DNA from: Ktedonobacter racemifer DSM 44963
GTDB taxonomy: Bacteria; Chloroflexota; Ktedonobacteria; Ktedonobacterales; Ktedonobacteraceae
Direction of reading: 5' to 3'
Assembly: GCF_000178855.1 (NCBI RefSeq)
Contig: NZ_ADVG01000007.1
Span: 1-33,301, forward strand
DNA: 33,301 nt
The notes below the pieces were generated by a model that did no database searches, was not told where the DNA came from, and saw only the letters and a program-made list of their open reading frames with translations. Below, piece by piece: positions 8,101-15,885 of this stretch; the stretch's first letter is position 1, and every line of letters starts with the position of its first letter. The position numbers and the translations under genes were made by a program.

Positions 8101-8259
8101 CTGTAAATATTGAAATTCCGTGAGGTAATTTTGACAATTACCTGAGGTAATCTTTTATCAAGAAAAACCGCTTCACAGGCCATTCGGACTCTTTTCCCAC
8201 GTGGAGATTACCTCACATAATTCCCAAAAGAGTACCTCATCGAATTTCAATATTTACAG
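8101..8259. repeat. 159-bp MITE-like element with internal GAGGTAAT repeats
   Basis: CTGTAAATATTGAAATTC at 8101-8118 is matched perfectly in inverted form at 8242-8259. After three mismatched bases the pairing resumes with GAGGTA. GAGGTAAT-type words recur inside in both orientations (around 8120, 8140, 8205 and 8233). No coding sequence. The unit begins 57 bp after the preceding MITE-like element. Confidence 0.55.
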
Positions 8260-8402
8260 GGTAATATAGGCATCTTGCTGTCTTTTGAGATCGTGACCCC
8301 GAAGAGAATGGCTGCCTGAGCTTCTGTATCATTGGCTCTTGTCTCTCTATAGAAAATCTACAAAGATAGACCCAAATCTGTCTTGCTGGAGCGTGATCTA
8401 TC

Positions 8403-9368
8403 ATGACTACTGTCTTGCTGACCCGTTCAGAGGTCGAGCCTTTGTTGCACCTACCTGCCTTGTTATCTGAGATGCGCCAGGCCTTCCAGGCTTATTCGTT
8501 GGAGCGTCCCATTCCTGCTCAGCGTGTGCGTTCGCCTCTGCCTGGACAGGATGCTAAAGGTGCCATGCTCTTGTTTCCTGGCCTGCTTCCCGGCATTCCC
8601 GCCTATACGGTGAAAGTCCATGCCAAGTTTCCCAGTCAGCAACCAGCTATTAAAGGGGTTCTGCTGCTGCACGATCTGGAGACGGGGAACCTGCTCGCTA
8701 TCATGGACTCTACAGCTATCACAGCCGTGCGCACCGGGCTGGCAGGCGCGCTGGCAGCGGATCTACTCGCGCGCCCGGATGCTGGACGGGTGGCTCTCAT
8801 TGGGGCCGGGGTGCAAGGGGCGTGGCAACTGCGCTGCCTGACGCTCGTGCGCTCGCTTACGCAGGTTCTGGTGTATGACACCGCGCCCGGGAAAGCCGAT
8901 GCATTTGTCCAGTTGATGAGTGAGGAATTGCCGTTTCCAGTGCGTGCGGCCTCCTCTCTTGCCGATGCGACTGAACGCGCGGAGATCATTGTCTCTGCCA
9001 CCTGGTCGCGTGAGCCATTTCTCTTTCCCAACATGGTACAGCCCGGCACTCATATCACCACGCTGGGACCGGATGAACCGGGCAAGTGCGAGGTGGCTGC
9101 TGATCTGATTCAACACGGCCTCTTTGTCTGTGATGACCGCGATCAGGCGATACGTATGGGGGCGCTGGGGAGTGTCGGCCTGGATGGACGAGCGGTGCAT
9201 GCTGAATTGGGCGAAGTTATTGCTGGGGTGAAATCAGGGCGCATGAGTGCGGAGCAAATTACCATCTATGGCGGTGTAGGCCTGGCTTTTCAGGATCTCA
9301 CGACGTGTTGGTATGTCTATCAGCAAGCAGGACACCCTGAAAGCAGGAGCCTTGATTTTCTCTCTTGA
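8403..9368 (+). CDS. Ornithine cyclodeaminase / mu-crystallin family protein
   Basis: The protein has 321 residues, the usual family length. The substrate region carries YTVKVHAKFP (about 68-77) and DSTAITAVRTGLAGALAAD (about 102-120). The Rossmann nucleotide-binding motif is ALIGAGVQGAWQLRCL with GxGxxG at 134-139. The C-terminal AEQITIYGGVGLAFQDL is the family's typical end. Members include ornithine cyclodeaminase, alanine dehydrogenase and imine reductases, all NAD(P)-dependent. The exact substrate cannot be told from the sequence. GGAG lies 11 bases before the ATG. It stands alone between the MITE-like elements and the ISL3 remnant. Confidence 0.85.
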   Translation: MTTVLLTRSEVEPLLHLPALLSEMRQAFQAYSLERPIPAQRVRSPLPGQDAKGAMLLFPGLLPGIPAYTVKVHAKFPSQQPAIKGVLLLHDLETGNLLAIMDSTAITAVRTGLAGALAADLLARPDAGRVALIGAGVQGAWQLRCLTLVRSLTQVLVYDTAPGKADAFVQLMSEELPFPVRAASSLADATERAEIIVSATWSREPFLFPNMVQPGTHITTLGPDEPGKCEVAADLIQHGLFVCDDRDQAIRMGALGSVGLDGRAVHAELGEVIAGVKSGRMSAEQITIYGGVGLAFQDLTTCWYVYQQAGHPESRSLDFLS

Positions 9369-9525
9369 TCTCGGGCCGAACTACCAGGATGAAAGGTTCG
9401 AAAGAAGAACAATGGAGTGAACCCAAGTGACCGGGTCTGACGAACTTTTGATGATAATTTAATAGCCATTGGGAACTCTGTAATGTACACTTGGAGATCA
9501 AGGTTGATCGTGACCTGCATGGAAG

Positions 9526-9807
9526 ATGGAGTTTCCGATGGCAACGTTAAACCTCTTACCTGATGCAGCCCAGCTTGACCTCATAAACCTTACCATTGAC
9601 CATGTGACCCATGAAATTACGGCCACTACTGCAACAACGGCTGTGGAAGCTCCCTGCCCTCTTTGTCAAGAGCCGTCAAGACGGGTTCACTCTCGCTACA
9701 AGAGACAATGGGCTGATCTCCCTTGTTGTGGTCAATCTGTCCGTTGGATCGTCGAAGTACGCCGCTTTCGCTGCCAGAACCCAGGTTGCAGCCGCAAAAT
9801 CTTTTGA
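9526..9807 (+). pseudogene. ISL3-family transposase, N-terminal fragment
   Basis: The fragment carries the ISL3 N-terminal zinc finger: APCPLCQEPSRRVHSRYKR, then DLPCCGQSVRW and RRFRCQNPGCSRKIF, with paired cysteines. The start is ATG 9526 or, equally possible, ATG 9538. The reading frame stops at the left end of an IS6 element at 9811, after about 93 residues. The C-terminal half of an ISL3 transposase resumes at 10646 on the other side of that element, so this is one gene split in two. Confidence 0.75.
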
Positions 9808-9810
9808 TTA

Positions 9811-10645
9811 TGTTGCAAGAAATTGCAAAGGGGAAGCTGGGTGTGATGGGTCCTCACAATCATTCTTACGCTGTCACTCCAAAGAGTGTGGCCACCAAGA
9901 TCACCCACCCTCCCACATCTCCTTTTGCTACTCCTTGCACTTGCCCTTTCCTCATCATGTTCATCGTTTCGAACCCTTGTAAGGTTCGCCAGGCTGTCTC
10001 AAATGAAAAGAAGCCCATTCCTGGTTTCGTCAACCGTTTGATGAAGCGGTGGTCCTGTTCGACTCTGTTGTTGAGGTATTTGACTTGCCGCAATGCGCAC
10101 TGTTCAGGGATGTCTCCCTCCGTTTTGAGTTCTGCAAACGCTTTGGGATAGGCTGCGTTTTTGTCGACGTTGATGACTCGTGGCGCGCTGGTATGGGAGG
10201 CTGCAAGGGTTTTGAGCAAGAACTCTCTGGCGGCTTGCGTGTCTCTGGTCGGGCTGAAAAAGAAATCGAGTGTCTTGCCCTGAGAGTCCACTGCTCGATA
10301 GAGATACACCCACTCTTTTTTGACTTTGATAGACGTCTCATCAACCCGCCAAGAGTCGGTAGTGAGCTTCAAATGAGGACGGCAACGCCGTTCGATTTCA
10401 GGTGCATATTGCTGGACCCAACGGTACATCGTGGGGTGATCCACATGCAGTCCCCCGTTCCAGCATGATTTCTTCGAGGTCCCGATAGCTGAGCGCATAG
10501 CGAAGATACCAGCGAACACACAGCAGAATGAGGTCAGACTGGAAGTGACGCCATTTGAAGGGATTCGGGCTGTGGTTGCTCATGGTGGAGACCTCTCTCG
10601 CTCTTTTCTCCCTCACTGTAGCAGATCAGCTTTTTCTTTGCAACA
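9811..10645 (-). mobile_element. IS6-family element inside an ISL3 transposase gene
   Basis: The left end TGTTGCAAGAAA at 9811 and the right end, which reads TGTTGCAAAGAAA from 10645 on the minus strand, are short inverted repeats that include the TTGCAA core also found in IS26 ends. The element is about 835 bp with a leftward transposase. The flanks (TTTGATTA and CTACCTCA) do not match as target duplications. The host gene also lacks its middle part. Confidence 0.75.
9866..10583 (-). pseudogene. IS6-family transposase, frameshifted in a G5 run
   Basis: The ATG at 10581-10583 starts MSNHSPNPFKWRHFQSDLI, followed by LRYALSYRDLEEIMLERG. The frame then shifts: LHVDHPTMYRWVQQYAPEIE through the end at 9866 lies one base over. 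The switch falls in a run of five G (five C at 10452-10456 on the plus strand); four would restore the frame. The catalytic residues remain: Asp in WRVDETSIKV, Asp in VINVDKNAAYP and Glu in NNRVEQDHRF. At 10317-10330 it holds the same codons (ATCAAAG then TCAAAAA) that are split by the group II intron in the related copy at 24002-25563, which makes it a natural empty site. Confidence 0.8.
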
Positions 10646-11309
10646 CTACCTCAGTTCGAGCACGGTCAGCAACTGGCTCGCCGCTGGCGTGTATCCTGAG
10701 ACCACGCGCGGTCCGTATGTGAGCCGTATCGACCCCTATCTTCCGTACCTGTTTCAGCGGTGGGAGTCGGGGTGCCACAATATGGTTCATCTTCATCAAG
10801 ACCTCGTGGCCCAAGGTTACAAGGGGTCATATGCGAGTGTGCGGGATCACCTGGTTCGCCGACTTCCCAGAGGCAAAAAGAACGCATGCAAAGGGGCCAA
10901 GCTCTCCCCAGCTCCTCCGCCAGTGCGGCACGTGATGTTTCTCTTCCTGCGGCGGCCTGAAGACCTGAATGAAGAGGAACGAGGGACCATTCTCCAACTC
11001 TGCCAAAGCCATCCCGAACTGGACCTGGCGTATACTCTCGTTCAAGAGTTTGCCAAGATGCTGCGCACACGCACTGGGGAAGACCTTGATGCCTGGCTGG
11101 CCAAAGCCGTAGCCAGCCAGATTCCCGAATTTCAGAGCTTCGTCCTGGGGGTTGAACGAGATAAAGCGGCAGTACAAGCGGGCTTGACGAGGCCCGAAAG
11201 CAACGGCATCGTTGAGGGCCATGTGAACAAGCTCAAGTTGATCAAAAGGATGGGGTATGGACGAGCAGGCTTCCCTTTGCTCTGCCAGCGGGTTCTCCAT
11301 GCTTTGTAG
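10646..11309 (+). pseudogene. ISL3-family transposase, C-terminal half
   Basis: Starting directly at the right end of the IS6 element, the frame reads STVSNWLAAGVYPETTRG, RWESGCHNMVHLHQDLVAQG and GSYASVRDHLVRRL, then the family's C-terminal core LTRPESNGIVEGHVNKLK with the catalytic Glu, and ends in RVLHAL at 11309. ISL3 transposases are about 500 residues. The two fragments here account for about 315, so roughly 200 codons of the middle (including the first Asp) are missing. The gene was therefore not only interrupted but also deleted in part. Confidence 0.75.
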
Positions 11310-11400
11310 CAGTTCTGCTGGGATGCAGCAGTTGTTGCTCTCAGGTTCATCTTGACAGAAGTGCTCGTTCTCTGTAAGCTGTCTCAAAAACAAAAAAGGA

Positions 11401-11934
11401 ATGAACATGGAGATGGACCCCTCCCAGATCAAAACCATTGGAGATTTTCGTCGCTTTGTCCTTCTTCTTGCTGATGGAATAGCGTCTACCACTCCTAAGT
11501 CGTTAGAGGAATACTTGCGGGCGCTCTGGAACCTTATCCAGCAGGCTCAGGCGAAGCCAGTGACCTATGCTCTGCTTGGGCAGCTGTTGCAGGATGCCTT
11601 CCTGGTTGAACCCCTGCCCTTTCATGAGGCATGGCTCTCGTATGACGTGCCTCCCGATCTCGACAAAGACGACCACGAGCAGCCCTTCTCTGTGCTTCAA
11701 CAGATGATTTGCTACCAAATCGCCGATCTCCATCGCATGGTTCAGGCTGGTCTGCTTGAGAACGAATGGCGCTTTTATGGCATTGATTCCCCAACTGGGC
11801 ATCGATGGTTCAACTTTGATCCCTCCTCTTATTTACAATGTGCTCCCCAGTCAATTCAAGAAGACGGGACATCGACTGATGCTAGTTGGCTCGATCTTGC
11901 TATCCTGCTCTGGTTAGGCCAAATCTACGAGTAA
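11401..11934 (+). CDS. Hypothetical protein, possibly DUF7660-like
   Basis: The 177-residue soluble protein has no recognisable catalytic motif, signal peptide or membrane segment. The N-terminus (TIGDFRRFVLLLADGIAST, then SLEEYLRALWNLIQQ) and the C-terminal SWLDLAILLWLGQIYE recall the small DUF7660 family, which has an 'LEDYLEAL' and a final 'W-LA-LL-G-IYE' pattern. This is a resemblance from memory and not a firm assignment. A central GHRWFNFDPSSYLQCA stretch is distinctive. The start ATG at 11401 follows AAAAAAGGA. It is flanked by the ISL3 remnant and a strong hairpin (12031-12064). Confidence 0.55.
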   Translation: MNMEMDPSQIKTIGDFRRFVLLLADGIASTTPKSLEEYLRALWNLIQQAQAKPVTYALLGQLLQDAFLVEPLPFHEAWLSYDVPPDLDKDDHEQPFSVLQQMICYQIADLHRMVQAGLLENEWRFYGIDSPTGHRWFNFDPSSYLQCAPQSIQEDGTSTDASWLDLAILLWLGQIYE

Positions 11935-12030
11935 TTTTCAAAGCAAGCGAGCTTCACCGAGAGTGATACCGCTGGCGAATCCTCCTCAGAAGCATCAGGA
12001 TGGCATTGTAAAGAGCGCGTCTGGATCTTA

Positions 12031-12064
12031 ATCACGCTGAAGATCTATGAGTCTTCAGCGTGAT
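12031..12064. terminator. Strong 13-bp hairpin, possible terminator
   Basis: ATCACGCTGAAGA (12031-12043) and TCTTCAGCGTGAT (12052-12064) form a perfect stem with an 8-base loop. It lies downstream of the gene ending at 11934. Neither side has a run of T, so it may be a Rho-dependent stop or a processing hairpin. Confidence 0.35.
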
Positions 12065-12258
12065 GCAGAATAGATCAACAATTGCATCTTGTGCTGGGCA
12101 TCTGCTTGGTTCGCGAATGTTAGCCGCTCCGAGAACACCCACAATGCACTTGTTACCTGGCTGTCTCATGGCTCTCTCCAAGGTTCGCCAGCGGCATCGA
12201 GAGTGTGTAAGACCCACGGAATTCCAAAATTTACAATATCCAAAGAAGGTGAGACAGG

Positions 12259-12867
12259 ATGTCAAAGAAGGTTCAACGGTTGAAGCAAAAGAGTACAGGT
12301 GCCCTTGCCTTGCAGCCAGCACGCCATTTGACACTATGCAGGGGGTCGCTCTGGTTGCCCCAGGAAACTGTCGGAGCCCAGTTTCAATGGATATGGGCGT
12401 GTGCAACTAACGTCGATGAGGCCCTCAACTACCTTCAAGAATCTGAGCCTCATGTGTTAGAGACCTCTATCACTCAGCAAGATGTGGATCTCTCTCTCCA
12501 TGCACATACACTTGGTCTCAGCACTCCTTTCCCAAGGATATATCCCGTGCATATCGTGGCACGCGAGAATTCCGCGCTCTCCGTCGTACAATCACGCTTT
12601 CCAGACTTTGCACACCATAATTCCGAGCCGCATAACATTTCCTCTCCTCATCAGCCTGTGCAGCAGTCACTTGTCACCCTGAACAAGCGTGAACTGGAGG
12701 TTCTACGCCTTCTGGCTGAGGGCCGCTCGAATCAAGAGATCGCTGATACCTTGATCGTTGCAAAAAGTACGATCAAATGGCATCTCAAACAAATCTACAG
12801 CAAACTCAATGTGCATAGCCGTACACAAGCCATTGTATGTGCCAGGCAAATCGGCTTCCTATCATAA
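12259..12867 (+). CDS. LuxR-family transcriptional regulator with unusual N-terminal half
   Basis: The 202-residue protein ends in a clear LuxR/GerE DNA-binding domain (about residues 138-200): LNKRELEVLRLLAEGRSNQE, IADTLIVAKSTIKWHLKQIY, SKLNVHSRTQAIVCARQIG. The first 135 residues show no ATPase or autoinducer-binding domain. Part of them (NVDEALNYLQESEPHVLE through RIYPVHIVARE) has the rhythm of a receiver domain, but no Asp stands at the place of the phospho-acceptor. If so, it would be a phosphorylation-independent regulator. It could equally be the end of a larger MalT-like protein. The ATG at 12259 follows a GTGAGACAGG stretch. The MFS gene starts 166 bases after its stop and may be a target. 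Confidence 0.7.
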   Translation: MSKKVQRLKQKSTGALALQPARHLTLCRGSLWLPQETVGAQFQWIWACATNVDEALNYLQESEPHVLETSITQQDVDLSLHAHTLGLSTPFPRIYPVHIVARENSALSVVQSRFPDFAHHNSEPHNISSPHQPVQQSLVTLNKRELEVLRLLAEGRSNQEIADTLIVAKSTIKWHLKQIYSKLNVHSRTQAIVCARQIGFLS

Positions 12868-13033
12868 AGCCATCGTCTCCTCACTTTTACTTTTTCCCCT
12901 AAAGAGGCCACTTTCCCCCCAAAGGGAGGGTGACAGTCTTCCTCTTCCATAGGTACACTGCGCATCATAAACACAAGCGAGTGGCTGGTGTTTGTGTACA
13001 AGAGCTTTCTATTGAAAGTGAGGATATGGTGGT

Positions 13034-14365
13034 ATGTCTACTGAAACACGCTTCTCGTTCTTGACCAAAGCAGAACATTTCTTTATCAATCGCAACTTTC
13101 TGCTGCTCTGGAGTGGACAAGTGCTTTCGACCTTTGGCGATTTCCTCTTCGGAACAACGCTCATCCTCTGGATGGTTACCTTCATTGCACCAGGACGCTC
13201 GTGGCTCCCTCTGGCAGTGAGCGCTCTCATCCTAGCTCAATCATTGCCTCGATTTCTCATTCAGCCGCTTGCAGGGGTTTTTGTTGATCGATGGGACAAA
13301 CGTCGAACCATGCTGTGGATGGATGCCATTCGGGCTATTCTGATCTCATTTCTGCTCTTTGCGAGTGGAATTCTTCCTATCCCATTTTTCCCTGGTGGGC
13401 ATCTTCCTCTTAGCTGGCTGCTTGCCATCATTTATGGAGTCGTTTTTGTTGCAAGTGTTTGTACTCAATTCTTCGCCCCTGCTCAATTCGCTCTGATTGG
13501 CGATATTGTGGCAGAATCAGAACTTGCCAGGGCAAGCGGATGGAATCTCGTTGTCACTAACCTCGCCATGATACTTGGACCGGCTCTGGCAAGTCCACTG
13601 CTTTTGGGAATTGGAGTCTCGTGGACGTTTGGGTTCAATGCCTTTTCGTTTATTATCTCGTTCCTAACCATGTTACTAGTGCACCCTTCCCGTGAAGCAG
13701 GAAACGCACATACTCATTCAAAAGGGCATATATGGCTTGAGTTTTGGGAAGGCCTTCAGTTTGTTTCGAGAAATACGGTTGTGAGGACACTCACCATTTC
13801 CTTGATGATTGCCATGTTTGGACTCGGGGCATTAAATGTACTTGATGTGTTTTTTCTCACTCAGAATCTCCATGCACCCACAGTACTTTATGGCTTCTTG
13901 AGTACGGCCTTTGGCATAGGCTCAATTGTAGGAACTGCGCTCGCTAGCCCCTTAGTCCCACGTTTTGGTTTCACCAGAGCTTTCTGGAGTTCAATGATAG
14001 CAGTGGGAGCGCTTATCCTTGTATTTGCTCGGATGACAAACTTTCTTTCGGCACTTATCGTCTTTGGCTTACTAGGAATACCAAATGCAGCAAATAATGT
14101 TGCTTTAGAGCCACTCATGCTTCAAATCACACCTCGCAACCTTGCGGGGCGAGTGTTTGCTGTACTCACACCCGCCTGGACGTTGGCCTACGTTGTGTCT
14201 GTTACCCTCGCAGGATACGCTGGGAGCCTGGTGTCATGGCACGTTCATATGGTCATCCTCGGTATTACCTTTGGTCCCATAGACACCATACTGATTGGGA
14301 CAGGTCTGCTCGTGATTGTTGGTGGAGTCTTTGCAATGGTTTCTTTACGTGGAATCACTCAGTAG
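13034..14365 (+). CDS. MFS-family efflux transporter (MefA/EntS-like)
   Basis: The 443-residue membrane protein has about 12 hydrophobic segments, beginning with NRNFLLLWSGQVLSTFGDFL. The loop between segments 2 and 3 has the MFS motif A variant GVFVDRWDKRRTMLWMD, which is typical of the MFS_3 macrolide/enterobactin efflux branch. FFAPAQFALIGDIVAESELA matches the following conserved segment. It is a proton-driven exporter by family; the substrate is unknown. The ATG at 13034 follows GTGAGGATATGGTGGT. It lies downstream of the LuxR-type regulator in the same direction with a 166-bp gap, so separate transcription under that regulator is possible. Confidence 0.85.
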   Translation: MSTETRFSFLTKAEHFFINRNFLLLWSGQVLSTFGDFLFGTTLILWMVTFIAPGRSWLPLAVSALILAQSLPRFLIQPLAGVFVDRWDKRRTMLWMDAIRAILISFLLFASGILPIPFFPGGHLPLSWLLAIIYGVVFVASVCTQFFAPAQFALIGDIVAESELARASGWNLVVTNLAMILGPALASPLLLGIGVSWTFGFNAFSFIISFLTMLLVHPSREAGNAHTHSKGHIWLEFWEGLQFVSRNTVVRTLTISLMIAMFGLGALNVLDVFFLTQNLHAPTVLYGFLSTAFGIGSIVGTALASPLVPRFGFTRAFWSSMIAVGALILVFARMTNFLSALIVFGLLGIPNAANNVALEPLMLQITPRNLAGRVFAVLTPAWTLAYVVSVTLAGYAGSLVSWHVHMVILGITFGPIDTILIGTGLLVIVGGVFAMVSLRGITQ

Positions 14366-14429
14366 CCGTCTTCCAGGTCATTGCCTCAAGCCTGGTTCCT
14401 GCAATGAAATATGCAAGATATGTACTTTT

Positions 14430-14560
14430 GGCAACTATTAACGTCCAATTCGCACTCCCGGCAAAGTTATGGGCGCAAGAGCGAGAAATATGCCATCCAC
14501 AAGCTCTACAAATCAAGCTCGTAGACAGCAATGTTATGCTTCCAGCCCTGGCAAAGTTAT
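14430..14560 (+). repeat. Short spaced direct repeats in a gene-poor stretch
   Basis: GGCAAAGTTAT occurs at 14460-14470 and 14550-14560, and a similar GGCAACTATTA at 14430-14440. The spacings are 30 and 90 bases. Repeats of this kind mark ends of some transposons bound by several transposase molecules, but no matching transposase is present. The rest of 14366-14611 shows nothing else. Confidence 0.3.
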
Positions 14561-14623
14561 TCGTAAAGTATCAGGGGGATTGATTCGCTCCAGATCCGCA
14601 ATATTCCCGCATTGCTAGAGACG

Positions 14624-14881
14624 ATGCCGGTTGAGAATATCCATACTCACCCTGTCTCCATTCCGACAGGACGGTGGGCCGGACGTATCGGACAAATGTC
14701 CCTCACCAATACGCAAGCGGCGTTACTTGGTATGAAGCCACTCATCTGTGCGGCAAACAACATTCCCGAGGAGGAATTTGATCGCCTGCTGGTCCAGGCG
14801 TATCTTGAGTTCGAAGAGTATAAAAGCTCGCTACAATTCACGATGAGATTCCCCCACTTTTGCGGAGGAGTAAAAGCTTAG
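14624..14881 (+). CDS. Hypothetical protein, doubtful
   Basis: The open frame begins at TTG 14612 or ATG 14624 and codes for about 85 residues (MPVENIHTHPVSIPTGRWAG near the start, AANNIPEEEFDRLLVQAYLE in the middle). I recognise no family. The amphipathic EEEFDRLLVQAYLEFEEY segment looks protein-like, but there is no good ribosome binding site. It lies between spaced repeats and an IS3 fragment, so it may be a piece of a larger decayed gene. Confidence 0.3.
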   Translation: MPVENIHTHPVSIPTGRWAGRIGQMSLTNTQAALLGMKPLICAANNIPEEEFDRLLVQAYLEFEEYKSSLQFTMRFPHFCGGVKA

Positions 14882-14912
14882 CGTATACTTCTCCAGAAGG
14901 AGGGAAGAGAAC

Positions 14913-15083
14913 ATGCAGAAAGTCCAGAAGACTTATACGCCTAAGTTTAAGCGCGAAGCGGTGAGGCTAGCCCAGACCAGCGGCAAGCCAATTGTGCAAG
15001 TGGCCCGTGAGTTGGGCATTTCCGATACCTCTATTCATCAGTGGCGCAAGGAACTGGCCGAATATGGAGCCTGTAAACGCTAG
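14913..15083 (+). pseudogene. IS3-family OrfA transposase, N-terminal fragment
   Basis: This 56-codon frame starts at ATG 14913 after AGAAGGAGGGAAGAG. It carries the IS3 OrfA helix-turn-helix: KTYTPKFKREAVRLAQTSGK, PIVQVARELGISDTSIHQWR, KELAEYGA. The usual continuation (a Phe-Pro-Gly segment and leucine zipper, then OrfB with DDE) is missing, and the frame ends abruptly at 15083. It is a truncated remnant. Confidence 0.7.
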
Positions 15084-15186
15084 ACTAATAGCCGAGCCAC
15101 TCGCTACCAGAAAAGTGAGCCATGTTCCCAGAAATCCGCTACACTTGAAAAAAATTCAAGCGAGCGGAGGAAACAAGGTGTATCCC

Positions 15187-15315
15187 ATGGCACTTCGAGA
15201 TGAAATTCGTACCTGGGTCTTGATCCAGGGCAAGAGCCAGGTTATGTGTCAAACGACAGTTATCGTCGCCTGGATCTTGTTCGTGTTTTTCGTGGTGGAG
15301 AGGCATCGACAATGA
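15187..15315 (+). other. Possible truncated 5' end of a gene
   Basis: A GGAGGAAA stretch precedes ATG 15187, which opens a 42-codon frame starting MALRDEIRTWVLIQGKSQ and ending in a hydrophobic tail. The start looks like an element N-terminus, but the family is not recognised. The 3' part overlaps the end of the leftward decayed gene at 15260. Confidence 0.2.
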
Positions 15316-15743
15316 TGGGTGTGGTTGGCTTTGGCTGCTCCAGCTCTTCTTGTTTCCTGGTGACATCTTCTATTTGGACCTGGACCAGAAAGGCCTGCGC
15401 GGCATGAAGGCGTTGTAGCTCCAGATCATGGCGATCAGCGTCAAAGTCAGCCTGCCGCTCCGCCAGGTCGCGGCGAAGCACGCCCAGGAGACGCTCGTTA
15501 AATGCTCTACATTGTTGTTGATAGCGCTGGTAAGGGGTTTGTGGTTCGCTGATGGTAAAAAGCACGAAGAGCTAGCAGGTTTTGAGGTTTCATGTGAGCA
15601 ATCGGCGTGAAGAGTGAACAGCACAACCATTGACGGCGAGAGAAACCGCGCCAGAAGCGAATGATTGTGTGCAGAAGTTGCCAATTCGAATGCTCAATGT
15701 GCTGCTTTCCCTTGCCATGCTCGTTCTGCCAATCTAGAAACAC
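15260..15743 (-). pseudogene. Decayed leftward gene, function unknown
   Basis: Two overlapping leftward frames appear to be one gene. The upstream part reads KGKQHIEHSNWQLLHTII and RRQWLCCSLFTPIAHMKPQN followed by LLALRA. The downstream part continues in another frame as LFTISEPQTPYQRYQQQCRA through a coiled, charged stretch, and ends in the basic tail TRTRSRRR at 15260. The switch is at a run of T/A near 15560 (GCTTTTTACC on the minus strand). It might be a transposase or element-encoded protein, but I do not recognise it. Confidence 0.35.
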
Positions 15744-15839
15744 GGCTGAAGGTTCGGACAGGTCGTGCTAAAGAGAGGGAGGCCCAGGATATGTACCATA
15801 CTAGTGGATGAGTGATGGTGAACTTTTGTCTCTCAGGGG

Positions 15840-15870
15840 GCAACCGCAGGGCAGATTGGCCTGCGGTTGC
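15840..15870 (-). terminator. 11-bp hairpin after the anti-sigma gene
   Basis: GCAACCGCAGG (15840-15850) and CCTGCGGTTGC (15860-15870) form a perfect GC-rich stem with a 9-base loop, 16 bp past the stop of the leftward gene at 15886. There is no T run, so intrinsic termination is uncertain. Confidence 0.4.
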
Positions 15871-15885
15871 AGGTATTACTGTCGT

